From positions 1 through 64,000 of the forward strand of contig JAQXVU010000085.1 of assembly GCA_029225085.1 (NCBI GenBank): a DNA stretch of 64,000 nt. Direction: 5' to 3'. The position numbers and the translations under genes were made by a program. Source of the DNA: Eggerthellales bacterium (lineage in GTDB: Bacteria > Actinomycetota > Coriobacteriia > Coriobacteriales > Eggerthellaceae). The notes under the pieces were generated by a model. It saw only the letters and a program-made list of their open reading frames with translations. It searched no databases and had not been told where the DNA came from. Of this stretch, positions 53,512 through 62,034 are shown piece by piece. Each line of letters starts with the position of its first letter. Within the stretch, counting starts at the first letter, position 1.

Positions 53512-55878
53512 TTACTTGTCGCTCTTGGAAGCATCGTCGGCAGCGGGAGCTGCAGCGGCTTCGTCAGCCACAGGAGCTTCGGTGGAAGCTGGGGCAGCAG
53601 GGGCCTGGTCAGCTGCAGGGGCTACTGGCTGCTCGGCGGTTGCCACAGGCTGCTCGGCAGGGACCGCTGGCTGCTCGGCAGGGGCGGCAGCTTCAGGAGC
53701 GACGGCATCCTCGGGACGCTTGGCACCGCAGAAGCGGCAGAAGTTGCCAGCAGAGGTCATGCCGCAAGATGCGCACACCCACTCCTCAGCAGGAACAGCG
53801 GGAACCATAGCGGGAGCCTTCTGAGCCTCAACGTAATCGGGGTTGGCCACGGTGGTGGCAGCCTCATGGCGCTGACGCTGGCCCTCCTCGGACTGCTCGT
53901 GGGCGACGAACTCGTCCCAACGGTTGTCCAACAGAGCCTGGCAAGCCTCGCCATCGACAGTCTCGCGCTCAAGAAGCACCTTGGCCATGAGGTCCATCTG
54001 CTCCTTGTGGTTAACCAGGATCTCGTAAGCGCGGTCATGAGCAGTGCGCATGATCTTGGCCACCTCGTCGTCGATGCGACGGGCGGTGTCATCGGAGTAG
54101 TCCTGGGTGTTGCCATAGTCACGGCCCAGGAACACCTCATGGTTGGGCTGACCGAAGATCTGCACACCCATGTCGGTGCTGAAGCCGTACTGGGTCACCA
54201 TGGCACGAGCCATCTTGGTGGCGCGCTCCAGGTCGTTGGAAGCACCGGTGGTGATGTCGTCGCAGTAGATCTCCTCTGCAACGCGACCGCCCAGGAACAT
54301 AGCCAGATCGTCGAGCATCTCCTTGTAGCCGGAGAGCACCTTGTCCTCCTCGGGGATAGACAGGGTGTAGCCCAGGGCGCGACCGCGGCTGATGATAGAA
54401 ATCTTATGCACCGGATCGCCGTGCTCGAGCAAATGGCCAACCAGGGCATGACCGGACTCATGGTAGGCAATGGTGGTGCGGGTCTTCTCATCGAGCTTGC
54501 GACCCTTGCGCTCAGGACCGGCAATGACGCGTTCCATAGACTCAGTGACTTCGTCCATAGAGATAACGGTCTTGTTGCGACGAGCGGTCAGCAGAGCTGC
54601 CTCGTTCAGCAGGTTCATGAGGTCAGCGCCGGTGAAGCCAGGAGTCAGCTGGGCGATGGCCTTCAGATCGACGTCCTTTGCCAAAGGCTTGTTCTTGGCA
54701 TGAACGTTCAGAATCTTCTCACGGCCCTTCACGTCAGGAGCGTCTACCACGATCTGGCGATCGAAACGGCCAGGGCGCAGCAGTGCGGGGTCAAGGACAT
54801 CGGCACGGTTGGTTGCGGCAATGAGCACCACGGAGTCGGTGGCCTCGAAGCCGTCCATCTCTACCAGCAGCTGGTTCAGGGTCTGCTCACGCTCATCATG
54901 ACCGCCGCCGAGACCGGCACCGCGCTGACGACCAACAGCATCGATCTCGTCGATGAAAATGATGGCAGGGGAAGCTTCCTTGGCTTGGGCAAACAGGTCG
55001 CGAACGCGGGATGCGCCCACGCCAACGAACATCTCGACGAAGTCGGAGCCGGAGATGCTGAAGAAGGGCACGTTGGCCTCGCCGGCAACAGCGCGAGCCA
55101 GCAGGGTCTTACCAGTACCCGGAGGGCCCACCAGCAGAACGCCGCGAGGGATCTTCGCACCAATGGCCTGGTACTTTCCGGGGTTAGCCAAGAAGTCGCG
55201 GATCTCCTGCATCTCCTCTACTGCCTCATCGGCACCAGCGACATCGGAGAAGCGAACGTTGGGGCGCTCCTCGGCGGTCTTCTTTGCCTTGGCCTTGCCG
55301 AAGGACATCTGAGAGTTGTTGGCCTTGTTCATCTGGCTGAAGAACCAGACCATCAGCAGGATGAGGATCAGGAAGGGCAGCATAGAGAGCAACGCACTGA
55401 AGATACCGGAGTCTACCTTCACCTGATACTTGATCTCAGGGTGGGCATCCATAAGGGCCGTCATGGCGTCGGAGCCGCCGTAGGTGGTGGTGAAGTTGCG
55501 CTCCTCACCCAGATACTGAGGAGAGATCTCGGTGGTGTTCAGGGCGCCGGCATCGGAATCCTTGCTCTTCAGCAGGGAGTTCAGGGTGTCGAAAGCGTCA
55601 TTGAAGGCGCCGGAAGCCTCAGCACCAGCCGTTACGGCAGGATAGTACACGCCGGAAACGGAGTAATCGGAAGGATTGTAGGTCACCTCGCTGACGCGGC
55701 CCTGCTCTACTGCAGCGGTGAACTCGGAGGCAGCCAGAGCATCGGTCTGACGACCGCCGTTGCTGGGGTTGCCCAAGAGCATGAAGGCCAAAGCGGCAAG
55801 GATGACGCAGGAGCAGATGGCCGACACAATGGCCGAGCGGGTGTTCTGCTGCTTCTTCTTCTGGTCTTTATCTGCCAT
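53512..55878 (-). CDS. ftsH: ATP-dependent zinc metalloprotease FtsH with C-terminal zinc ribbon
   Basis: A 788-residue AAA+ membrane protease. Helices at about 17-36 and 161-182, Walker A GPPGTGKT (251-258), Walker B FIDEID (308-313), second region of homology [20 protein letters not shown], protease HESGH (473-477). Unusually, residues 702-717 form a C4 ribbon (C702, C705, C714, C717; CASCG...FCRFCG), followed by an Ala/Pro/Glu-rich tail of about 70 residues. Typical FtsH lacks this ribbon. It lies in the tilS-hpt-ftsH-folP order common in Gram-positives. Confidence 0.96.
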   Translation of the reverse strand: MADKDQKKKQQNTRSAIVSAICSCVILAALAFMLLGNPSNGGRQTDALAASEFTAAVEQGRVSEVTYNPSDYSVSGVYYPAVTAGAEASGAFNDAFDTLNSLLKSKDSDAGALNTTEISPQYLGEERNFTTTYGGSDAMTALMDAHPEIKYQVKVDSGIFSALLSMLPFLILILLMVWFFSQMNKANNSQMSFGKAKAKKTAEERPNVRFSDVAGADEAVEEMQEIRDFLANPGKYQAIGAKIPRGVLLVGPPGTGKTLLARAVAGEANVPFFSISGSDFVEMFVGVGASRVRDLFAQAKEASPAIIFIDEIDAVGRQRGAGLGGGHDEREQTLNQLLVEMDGFEATDSVVLIAATNRADVLDPALLRPGRFDRQIVVDAPDVKGREKILNVHAKNKPLAKDVDLKAIAQLTPGFTGADLMNLLNEAALLTARRNKTVISMDEVTESMERVIAGPERKGRKLDEKTRTTIAYHESGHALVGHLLEHGDPVHKISIISRGRALGYTLSIPEEDKVLSGYKEMLDDLAMFLGGRVAEEIYCDDITTGASNDLERATKMARAMVTQYGFSTDMGVQIFGQPNHEVFLGRDYGNTQDYSDDTARRIDDEVAKIMRTAHDRAYEILVNHKEQMDLMAKVLLERETVDGEACQALLDNRWDEFVAHEQSEEGQRQRHEAATTVANPDYVEAQKAPAMVPAVPAEEWVCASCGMTSAGNFCRFCGAKRPEDAVAPEAAAPAEQPAVPAEQPVATAEQPVAPAADQAPAAPASTEAPVADEAAAAPAADDASKSDK

Positions 55879-55902
55879 TAGGTGTTTCTTTTCCTGTCTC
55901 TA

Positions 55903-55930
55903 CAAAAAGCGAAAAGCCCTGAGGGGCTTT
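55903..55930 (-). terminator. Terminator between hpt and ftsH
   Basis: AAAGCCC (55913-55919) pairs with GGGCTTT (55924-55930), loop of 4, then TTTTCGCTTTTT on the minus strand. Confidence 0.8.
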
Positions 55931-55934
55931 CCAC

Positions 55935-56486
55935 TTACTCGTGCTTGTAAACGGATTCTTTTAGCGTACCAATATAGGGCAAGTTGCGATACCGCTCCGC
56001 ATAGTCCAGGCCATATCCCACGATAAATTCATCAGGGACCATGAAGCCGGTGTACTTGCAGTCGACATGGGCAGGAGTCGGCGTCTGCTTGTGCAGCAAG
56101 GTGGCCACCTCGATGCTCTTAGGATTGCGAGAAGCCAGCAGGTTCATGGTGTACTTCAGGGTCAGGCCGGAATCGAGGATGTCCTCAGCGATGATCACGT
56201 GGCGATCCTTGATGTCGGAATCGATGTCCTTCAGGATGCGCACCACGCCGGAGCTGCGGGTACCGCCACCGTAGGAGGAGATGGCCATGTAGTCCATCTC
56301 GACGTTCAGGTCGATCTCGCGCACCAGGTCGGCCATGAAGATGGCAGCGCCCCTGAGCACGGAGATCATGACGATCTGCTCGCCCTCGTAATCACGGGTG
56401 ATCTCCTTACCCATCTCGCGAACGCGCTCGGCGAGCTGAGCTTCGGTGATGAGGATTCTCTCTACATCGGGATGCAGGTTATGCAT
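55935..56486 (-). CDS. hpt: Hypoxanthine phosphoribosyltransferase
   Basis: A 183-residue PRTase. The PRPP loop is IIAEDILDSGLTLKYTM (about 97-113), with VSVLRGAAIFMADLVRE and VGYGLDYAERYRNLPYIG. It salvages hypoxanthine/guanine. AGAAGG lies 8 nt before the ATG. It is usually next to tilS and ftsH; here an aminotransferase, maf and an XRE gene intervene. Confidence 0.93.
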   Translation of the reverse strand: MHNLHPDVERILITEAQLAERVREMGKEITRDYEGEQIVMISVLRGAAIFMADLVREIDLNVEMDYMAISSYGGGTRSSGVVRILKDIDSDIKDRHVIIAEDILDSGLTLKYTMNLLASRNPKSIEVATLLHKQTPTPAHVDCKYTGFMVPDEFIVGYGLDYAERYRNLPYIGTLKESVYKHE

Positions 56487-56523
56487 GCTGGTACCTTCTT
56501 CGTTTCGTAATTGGCTCTACGGC

Positions 56524-56614
56524 ATTCGCGACTGACGCTATGCCCTTCGTGTTCGGTGTCGTATCCCTTCGCGGTTAGCGCCATGGCTTTCGCAACGAGC
56601 GCTATGCCCGCTGG
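56524..56614. repeat. Four tandem 21-22 bp repeats ending in the aminotransferase stop codon
   Basis: Copies start at 56525 (TTCGCGACTGACGCTATGCC), 56546 (TTCGTGTTCGGTGTCGTATC), 56568 (TTCGCGGTTAGCGCCATGGC) and 56589 (TTCGCAACGAGCGCTATGCC). The last contains the stop at 56602-56604. The array fills the gap to hpt. Confidence 0.8.
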
Positions 56615-57789
56615 TAGCTGTTCATGAGAGCAGCGAAAGCAGGCTTGGAATTCTTGATGGTCTCGGAGGACACGCAGTAGCTGATGCGCACCCAGCCCTC
56701 GGAACGGAAGCAGGTGGCGGGAACCAGCAGCAGCTCGTAGTCCTTGGCGCGCTCGCAGAAGGCCTCGGAATCTGCTTCCAGAGCCTTCGTCCAGAGGTAG
56801 AAGGCGCCTTGAGGGGCAATGTACTCGTAGCCGAGCTCGTCGAGGATGCCAGTGAGCAGCTCGCGGTTGGCTCGGTATGCTTCCACATCGCTGGGCTCAT
56901 CGACGCAGGCAACCACCATCTTCTGGAAGAGGGAGGAAGCGCAAACATAGCCCAGAGCACGACCAGCTCCCTGCACTGCCAGCGTCACCTCGGCGGCGTT
57001 TGCCATCTTATTGGAAACATAGATGTAGCCGATGCGCTCACCAGGAAGGGACAAGCTCTTGGAATAGGAGTAGCAGATGATGGTGTGCTCGTAGAAGTCA
57101 GGGACAAAGGGCACCTCATCGCCGTAGGTGATCTCGCGGTAGGGCTCATCGCTGATGAGGTAGATGGGGTGGCCGAGCTCCTGCTCCTTTGCAGCCAGCA
57201 TGTCGCAGAACTCAGTGAGGTTCTCGGCGCTGTAGATAGATCCCACGGGGTTGTTGGGGCTGTTGATGATCACCGCAGCGGTCTTCTCATTCACCGCTGC
57301 AGCCATAGCAGGGACATCGAGCTGGAAGTCGGAAGGACGGCAGGGAACCTCTACCATAGAGGCGCCGGCAGTTGCGGCCCACACACCGTATTCGGGGAAG
57401 TAAGGGGTAGGGACAATGACCTCGTCGCCTTCGGAGCAAACAGCGGACAAAGAGATCGCCAGGGCAGCAGCAGCGCCCGTGGTCATGTACACCTGGTCGG
57501 GCTTGGCGTCGATGCCGAAGCGACGAGCCAGGCTCTCAGCTACAGCAGCGCGAGTCTCGGCGGCACCAGCAGAAGGGGTGTAGCCGTGCAGGGCAACGGG
57601 ATCCTCTTCCCGAAGCAAGGTGGTCAGGGTCTCCGTCACCTTAGCAGGGGTGGGAACGCTGGGGTTTCCAATGCTGAAATCGAAAACCTTGTCAGCTCCT
57701 ATCTGGGCCTTTCGCTGCAACCCGTAGGCAAAGAGCTCCCTGATCTTATTGGGCTGATTGCCCAGTCCTAAGCTGCGCTGATTAAGCAT
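56602..57789 (-). CDS. PLP-dependent aminotransferase, class I/II
   Basis: A 395-residue fold-type I aminotransferase (AspB-like). TTGAAAALAISLSAVCSEGDEV, NSPNNPVGSIYSAENL, SDEPYREITYG and the PLP lysine in YSYSKSLSLPGERIGY are present. The amino-acid specificity is not readable. GAGGAA lies upstream of the ATG. It is transcribed toward hpt. Confidence 0.9.
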   Translation of the reverse strand: MLNQRSLGLGNQPNKIRELFAYGLQRKAQIGADKVFDFSIGNPSVPTPAKVTETLTTLLREEDPVALHGYTPSAGAAETRAAVAESLARRFGIDAKPDQVYMTTGAAAALAISLSAVCSEGDEVIVPTPYFPEYGVWAATAGASMVEVPCRPSDFQLDVPAMAAAVNEKTAAVIINSPNNPVGSIYSAENLTEFCDMLAAKEQELGHPIYLISDEPYREITYGDEVPFVPDFYEHTIICYSYSKSLSLPGERIGYIYVSNKMANAAEVTLAVQGAGRALGYVCASSLFQKMVVACVDEPSDVEAYRANRELLTGILDELGYEYIAPQGAFYLWTKALEADSEAFCERAKDYELLLVPATCFRSEGWVRISYCVSSETIKNSKPAFAALMNSYQRA

Positions 57790-58053
57790 GTCGTTCCTCG
57801 GTTCACTCGCGCTCGGTTCACTTTATTCCAGTGGAAGAGTACCACACCCAACGGTCAAGCGCGCGCCTTGCAACAAAGCGGTTACGACAAAACGATTATG
57901 GCTGCGCAACTAGACAGAGCAGCGGACACCTTGGCGACGCCGCCAAAATACGGACATCTAGGCGAATCTCGGGGCTACTAGTTAGCAACCAATCCCCGCA
58001 GTTGTTTCTCATTTCATACAACACTCCTCCTTTGTCGAAATAGGCTTTCCGAA
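57790..58053. other. Divergent promoter region of aminotransferase and XRE gene
   Basis: About 260 bp without ORF, RNA or repeats that I can identify. Confidence 0.5.
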
Positions 58054-58287
58054 ATGATTGACGAAGAAGCGAAATACGAAGTGAAGAATGAGGTCGGCGA
58101 CCGCATCAAAACGCTGCGCAAAGAGCAGGATCTGACGCAGAGCCGCTTCGCCCTCATGACCGGCATCAACCGCAGCTACCTTGCGGACATCGAGATGGGC
58201 AACCGCAACTTCGGCATCGATACTCTCACCAAAATCGTGAAGGGCTTCGGCCTCACCTTCGAGGAGTTCTTCCGCGGAGTTAAATAG
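58054..58287 (+). CDS. XRE-family transcriptional regulator (small)
   Basis: A 77-residue, one-domain HTH protein: GDRIKTLRKEQDLTQSRFAL followed by TGINRSYLADIEMGNRNFGI and IVKGFGLTFEEFF, the Cro/C1 type. There is no effector domain. It is the only plus-strand gene in the tilS-bioY block and is followed by a terminator. Its target is unknown. Confidence 0.88.
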   Translation: MIDEEAKYEVKNEVGDRIKTLRKEQDLTQSRFALMTGINRSYLADIEMGNRNFGIDTLTKIVKGFGLTFEEFFRGVK

Positions 58288-58290
58288 AAA

Positions 58291-58335
58291 ACGGCCGCAG
58301 CCTGTTCACCGCGGCCGAATCCTCTTGTTCTTCTT
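58291..58335 (+). terminator. Terminator of the XRE gene
   Basis: CGGCCGC (58292-58298) pairs with GCGGCCG (58311-58317), followed by CCTCTTGTTCTTCTT. Confidence 0.7.
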
Positions 58336-58341
58336 CCCCTG

Positions 58342-58521
58342 CGCGAGCTGAAGTTGGCTGCCGCTCTTCCACCTACGCGCGAGCTGGGGCAGCCCGCCGT
58401 CCTTCTGGCAACGCGCGAGCTGGGGGAACCTACTGCTCTTCCACCAACGCGTAAACTGAGGGAACCTACCGTTCTTCCGCCAACACGCGAGCTGGGGGAA
58501 CCTACCGCTCTTCCACCAAAT
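58342..58521. repeat. Five tandem 36-bp repeats ending in the maf stop codon
   Basis: Units start at 58342, 58378, 58414, 58450 and 58486, an exact period of 36. Each reads CGCGAGCTGGGGGAACCTAC then (C/T)GCTCTTCCACCAA with variation. The last unit contains the maf stop (58502-58504) and the codons for LVEER. Confidence 0.95.
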
Positions 58522-59122
58522 CCGGGAACAGCTGCAGCAGCTTCTCTACCGGCAGACCCACGATATTAGAGTAGCTGCCCTCGTAGTGGTCTACCAGCGC
58601 AGCGCCCTTGCCCTGAATGCCGTAGGCACCCGCCTTGTCGCGGCACTCACCGGTGGCGATGTACTCTTTTATCTCCTTGTCCGTCAGATCACGGAAGGTC
58701 ACCTGGGATACCTCGTGGAAGTTGCGCTTGCCCATGGTCACCTTATCGGGACCGGTGGCCAGAAGGCGCCACACGGACACGCCGGTGATCACCTGATGGG
58801 TGCGGCCCGATAGACGCTGCAGCATGCTGCGAGCTCCGTCGTAGCCGTGGGGCTTTCCGAAGATCTCGCCGTCAAGGACCACCATGGTGTCGGCGGCGAT
58901 GACCGTGGCCTGCCCCAGGTAGGCCTGAGCAAGGATGGCTTGAATGGCTGCGGCCGCCTTGCGCTCGGCCAAGGTCTCCGCAGCAGTGGCAGGGTTCGCA
59001 CGCTCCTCATCGGTAAGGGACTCGTCCCCTTCCACCGCGAAGACCGTGAACTTTACGCCAGCCTCCTGCAGCAGCTCCTTACGGCGGGGGCTGCCAGAGG
59101 CCAGGATGTTGTCGACAATCAC
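58502..59122 (-). CDS. maf: Maf-like nucleotide pyrophosphatase (septum formation family)
   Basis: A 206-residue protein. LASGSPRRKELLQEAGVKF near the N-terminus, VIAADTMVVLDGEIFGKP and DKAGAYGIQGKGA are Maf/YhdE signatures; the family hydrolyses non-canonical or specific NTPs. The start codon is GTG at 59120-59122; the weak GGAG nearby comes from the upstream tilS repeat. The 3' end carries a 36-bp repeat array. Confidence 0.92.
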   Translation of the reverse strand: MIVDNILASGSPRRKELLQEAGVKFTVFAVEGDESLTDEERANPATAAETLAERKAAAAIQAILAQAYLGQATVIAADTMVVLDGEIFGKPHGYDGARSMLQRLSGRTHQVITGVSVWRLLATGPDKVTMGKRNFHEVSQVTFRDLTDKEIKEYIATGECRDKAGAYGIQGKGAALVDHYEGSYSNIVGLPVEKLLQLFPDLVEER

Positions 59123-59132
59123 GCTTGTTACT

Positions 59133-59215
59133 CACTTTCTCCGGGCGCGATAGGCGCTATTTCCTCCGGGCGCGGTAGGCGCTTATTTCCTCCGAGCGCG
59201 GTAGGCGCTCATGGG
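59133..59215. repeat. Three tandem 25-26 bp repeats starting at the tilS stop codon
   Basis: TCCGGGCGCG(A/G)TAGGCGCT at 59140 and 59165 and TCCGAGCGCGGTAGGCGCT at 59191. The third lies in the tilS coding end (stop at 59183-59185); the other two fill the gap to maf. Confidence 0.9.
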
Positions 59216-60289
59216 CTCTATGCGCAGCCCGTACTTATTTGCGGACAGGGCAAGGTTACCCTGAATATTAGAAGTGAAGCCGCTGACCGGAGCACCGTCG
59301 CGGAATGCGTCGGTAATGGCCAGGATGGCGGCGTTTTCTACTCGAGCATCGGTACCCAGGATCAGCTGCAGCACCTGGAAGGCCACGCGACGCTGCATGG
59401 CAACGGGCTGCTGACCGAAGGCGGGGCGCAGCAAGCAGCCGGCTTCGTAATCAATGGTCTGATCGCCGTCGAAGTCCTCCCACACCACCAGCTTGCCCAT
59501 GAGCTCGGCAGTCTGGGCGTCGAGCATATCGTCCTCGTCGCCGATGAGGTTCATGGTGCGACACAAGGTGTCGAGCAGCTTGGGGTTACGCTGCTTGGCC
59601 ACGGGCACGATCTCATGACGCACGAAGGCGCGGAAGTGGTCGGTATGGGCGTTGGTGGCATCCTCGCGCCACAGCATGCCCTCGGGGTCCTTCACCACCG
59701 AGGCAGGATTCTGCTCGGCGCGCTCGTACAGGTACTGGCGCAGCTGGTCGCGGCTGATATCGAGGACCGGGCGCACGATGGGGCCGTTGGCGTACAGCAT
59801 AGAGCGGAAGCCGCCAGGACCCGTGCCAGTGATGGCTCGCATGAAGAAGTTTTCTACACGGTCATCCTGGGTATGGGCTACCAAGATGCGACCATCGCTG
59901 ATAGGGCACGACGTATGCAGGCACAGGCTCTTCAGCGCCTCGCGGGCAGCCGCGTAACGCTCACGACGACCTACGGCCTCGATATTGCCGCCTTCAGCCT
60001 CAGCAGCCTTAGCCACATCTACCTGGCAGCTGAACAGCGGGAACTGCAGATGCTCGGCAAGCTGAGCCACGAAGGCTTCATCGCCATCGGCAGCTTCCCC
60101 GCGCAGCATGTGGTTCACATGCAGCACCGCCACAGGGCCCACCAGCCCCTGATCGGACATTTCCTTAAGAAGGTAGGCCATAGCGGTGGAGTCAGAGCCT
60201 CCGGACACCATGAGCAGGACCGGGGAATCGGGATTGAACAGATTGCGAGAGGCAACAGTCTCTTTCATCTGGGAAAGCACATCTACCAT
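59183..60289 (-). CDS. tilS: tRNA(Ile)-lysidine synthetase
   Basis: A 368-residue N-type PP-loop enzyme: SGGSDSTAMAYLL (about 30-42), VLHVNHMLRGEAADGDE, RYAAAREAL, LVAHTQDDRVENFFMRAITG. It modifies C34 of tRNA-Ile2 to lysidine with ATP and lysine. The C-terminal domain is short compared with E. coli. AAAGGGGG lies 8 nt before the ATG. Confidence 0.93.
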   Translation of the reverse strand: MVDVLSQMKETVASRNLFNPDSPVLLMVSGGSDSTAMAYLLKEMSDQGLVGPVAVLHVNHMLRGEAADGDEAFVAQLAEHLQFPLFSCQVDVAKAAEAEGGNIEAVGRRERYAAAREALKSLCLHTSCPISDGRILVAHTQDDRVENFFMRAITGTGPGGFRSMLYANGPIVRPVLDISRDQLRQYLYERAEQNPASVVKDPEGMLWREDATNAHTDHFRAFVRHEIVPVAKQRNPKLLDTLCRTMNLIGDEDDMLDAQTAELMGKLVVWEDFDGDQTIDYEAGCLLRPAFGQQPVAMQRRVAFQVLQLILGTDARVENAAILAITDAFRDGAPVSGFTSNIQGNLALSANKYGLRIEPMSAYRARRK

Positions 60290-60388
60290 AGGTTGAGCCC
60301 CCTTTGCTTTACAATATGGCGAAGTACATCAATAGGACTATGGTAGTTCACTTGCCAACACCATCGTCTTGAAGGAGGAAGATTTCAC

Positions 60389-60766
60389 GTGACTTTCGTT
60401 CTGAGGTGGATCGTCACCACCATCGCCGTCAGCATCGGCGTGTTCCTGATCCCTGGCATCACCCTCCCTTCTGACCAGGACGCTTACATCAGCATCATGA
60501 TCTTCAGCATGTTCCTGGCACTGTGCAACATGGGCATCAAGCCTATCCTGAGCTTCTTCAGCCTACCCATCACCATCCTCACCTTCGGCCTGTTCTCCCT
60601 GGTGCTGAACACCGCCATGGTGTACTTGGCGGCCATGTTGGCCAGCGCCCTGTTCCTGGTGGACATCCACATCAGCGGGTTCTTCACCGCCCTGATCTTC
60701 GGCATCGTGGTCTCGGTGATCTCGGCCCTCATCAACCTGTTCATGGGCATCGAGGACGACAAGTAG
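60389..60766 (+). CDS. YvlD-like phage-holin-type membrane protein
   Basis: A 125-residue protein with four predicted membrane helices; GIKPILSFFSLPITILTFGLF and LVLNTAMVYLAAMLA are typical of the YvlD/mycobacterial family-4 holin-like group. Function is unknown, with links to membrane stress. The start is a GTG with AAGGAGG 11 nt upstream. Alone on the plus strand, divergent from tilS. Confidence 0.85.
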   Translation: MTFVLRWIVTTIAVSIGVFLIPGITLPSDQDAYISIMIFSMFLALCNMGIKPILSFFSLPITILTFGLFSLVLNTAMVYLAAMLASALFLVDIHISGFFTALIFGIVVSVISALINLFMGIEDDK

Positions 60767-60910
60767 GATTCCCTTAAAATCTGGGAGAGCAGGGCGATAG
60801 CGGTGTGGCAGCGGTTCGATAGCGATGCGGCAACTGCACAATAGCGTCGCAATAGCCGCAACAGCATCGCCAAATACCCCACTCTTTTCATGCGAACTAG
60901 ATTTTTGGAG
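60767..60910. other. Spacer after the YvlD gene
   Basis: Contains GCGATAGCGGTGTGGCAGCGG and similar TCGATAGCGATGCGGCAACTG direct repeats (about 60794 and 60817). No gene. Confidence 0.5.
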
Positions 60911-61612
60911 GCACCCCGTCTCGCATAGCGAGGCGGGGTGCTGCTCTTTTCCTAATCCATTAAGCGGGGTGATTGCCAGATGCCCTTTATCGAGCCTTTG
61001 CCCACCGCTTTTCGGACTCGGGCAAGGCGGGCTGGCGAGAATCGAACTATATGCCAATCGTAGAGTCGAAAAAGAGCCCCTTCTGGCGGGAAATCGAACA
61101 TATGCACACTTCAGGCCCCACGCCCTGGTCGCCCCTTCTTCACCGAGGTCTCTCGACACCCGTTTTGCCCTCCCGTCGTGCCCCATTCCACCTAAAAATA
61201 AGACGTATTTTGGGTGTAAAGCGGGAAAGGCCCGCCATAGGCCCAGCTCGCCGCAGCCTCATTCCTGACCTGGCCCCGCTCGAAGGCTGCCCGCCCGCCG
61301 CGAAGTGCGCATATGGTTCGTTCGTCGCCAATTCGCCCCCGAAACTGGGGGTCGAATTGGCACATAGTCGATTCCCATCCAGAAAGTGGCACATGTCCCG
61401 TTTCCGGCCATCTGAGAAGATCGCCCTGGGCAGATGCGGGGGGAGCACTTCGCCACCGCCCTGGCAGGCGCTGGGGCCCTCAGCGGGCGGGCGCATGAGG
61501 GCTTTCCCGGCGGGTTTCGACGACAGCGACGCGGTCAGGGCGTCGGGGGGCCGATCCTGGCCTTCGCAGAGCGAAGCGGGTGCGGCCAGGACTCGGTTCC
61601 CCCGACGACCCC
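60911..61612. repeat. Intergenic repeat element B, homologous to element A
   Basis: About 700 bp, colinear with 12625-13665 but lacking about 310 bp of it. The left tip is the same GCACCCCG/CGGGGTGC hairpin (here followed by CTCTTTTCC, so it could end YvlD transcription). Motif copies: plus at 61043 and 61095, minus at 61302, 61354 and 61382. The spacings (52, 52, 28) equal those in A. The right end near 61612 is followed at once by a truncated gene. Confidence 0.8.
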
Positions 61613-61831
61613 GCAACGGGTGGCGGCATCTTCCACCCCTTAGTAAGGGCAGGAGAAATCGTCAGTGGCGGAACGCTCCTTGCCGAAATCGTCTCTCCGA
61701 TGACTGGAGAGGTTATGGAAGAGATATCCGCACCTGTGGGAGGCGTGGTATTCTTCACTTGCAATAAGCCCATGGTCACCGAACACGCCCTGCTGTTCCG
61801 CATCGTGCCCCGGGGCTTGGCAAACGCGTAA
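61613..61831 (+). pseudogene. C-terminal remnant of a succinylglutamate desuccinylase/aspartoacylase (M14-type) gene
   Basis: The frame TGGGIFHPLVRAGEIVSGG then TLLAEIVSPMTGEVMEEISA and PVGGVVFFTCNKPMVTEH matches the C-terminal barrel-like domain of AstE/AspA-family deacylases, which end with a GGxFxPxVxAGxxVxxG...GEVxxxxxAPxxG pattern. Nothing corresponds to the catalytic N-terminal domain; element B abuts the break. The gene is therefore truncated, and the ATG at 61580 lies inside the element. Confidence 0.65.
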
Positions 61832-62034
61832 CGCCGAACCAGCGCTCGCCTGCGATGCCCGCGCATCGCGACGAACATGAAGCCCGCACCCACCCGTGGC
61901 GCCTCCCTGTCACAGCAAGTGCGAAGCCGCGCCGACGGCCACGATGTTCACACGTCGCGGCAAGATGACACCCGCGCCCTCGGCCTACGCTCATCTCACC
62001 TATCCGCAGGCATCCGCCTGCAGTAAGGACCATC
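61832..62034. other. Non-coding region before the NYN gene
   Basis: About 200 bp. A promoter is expected but not identified. No repeats seen. Confidence 0.4.
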
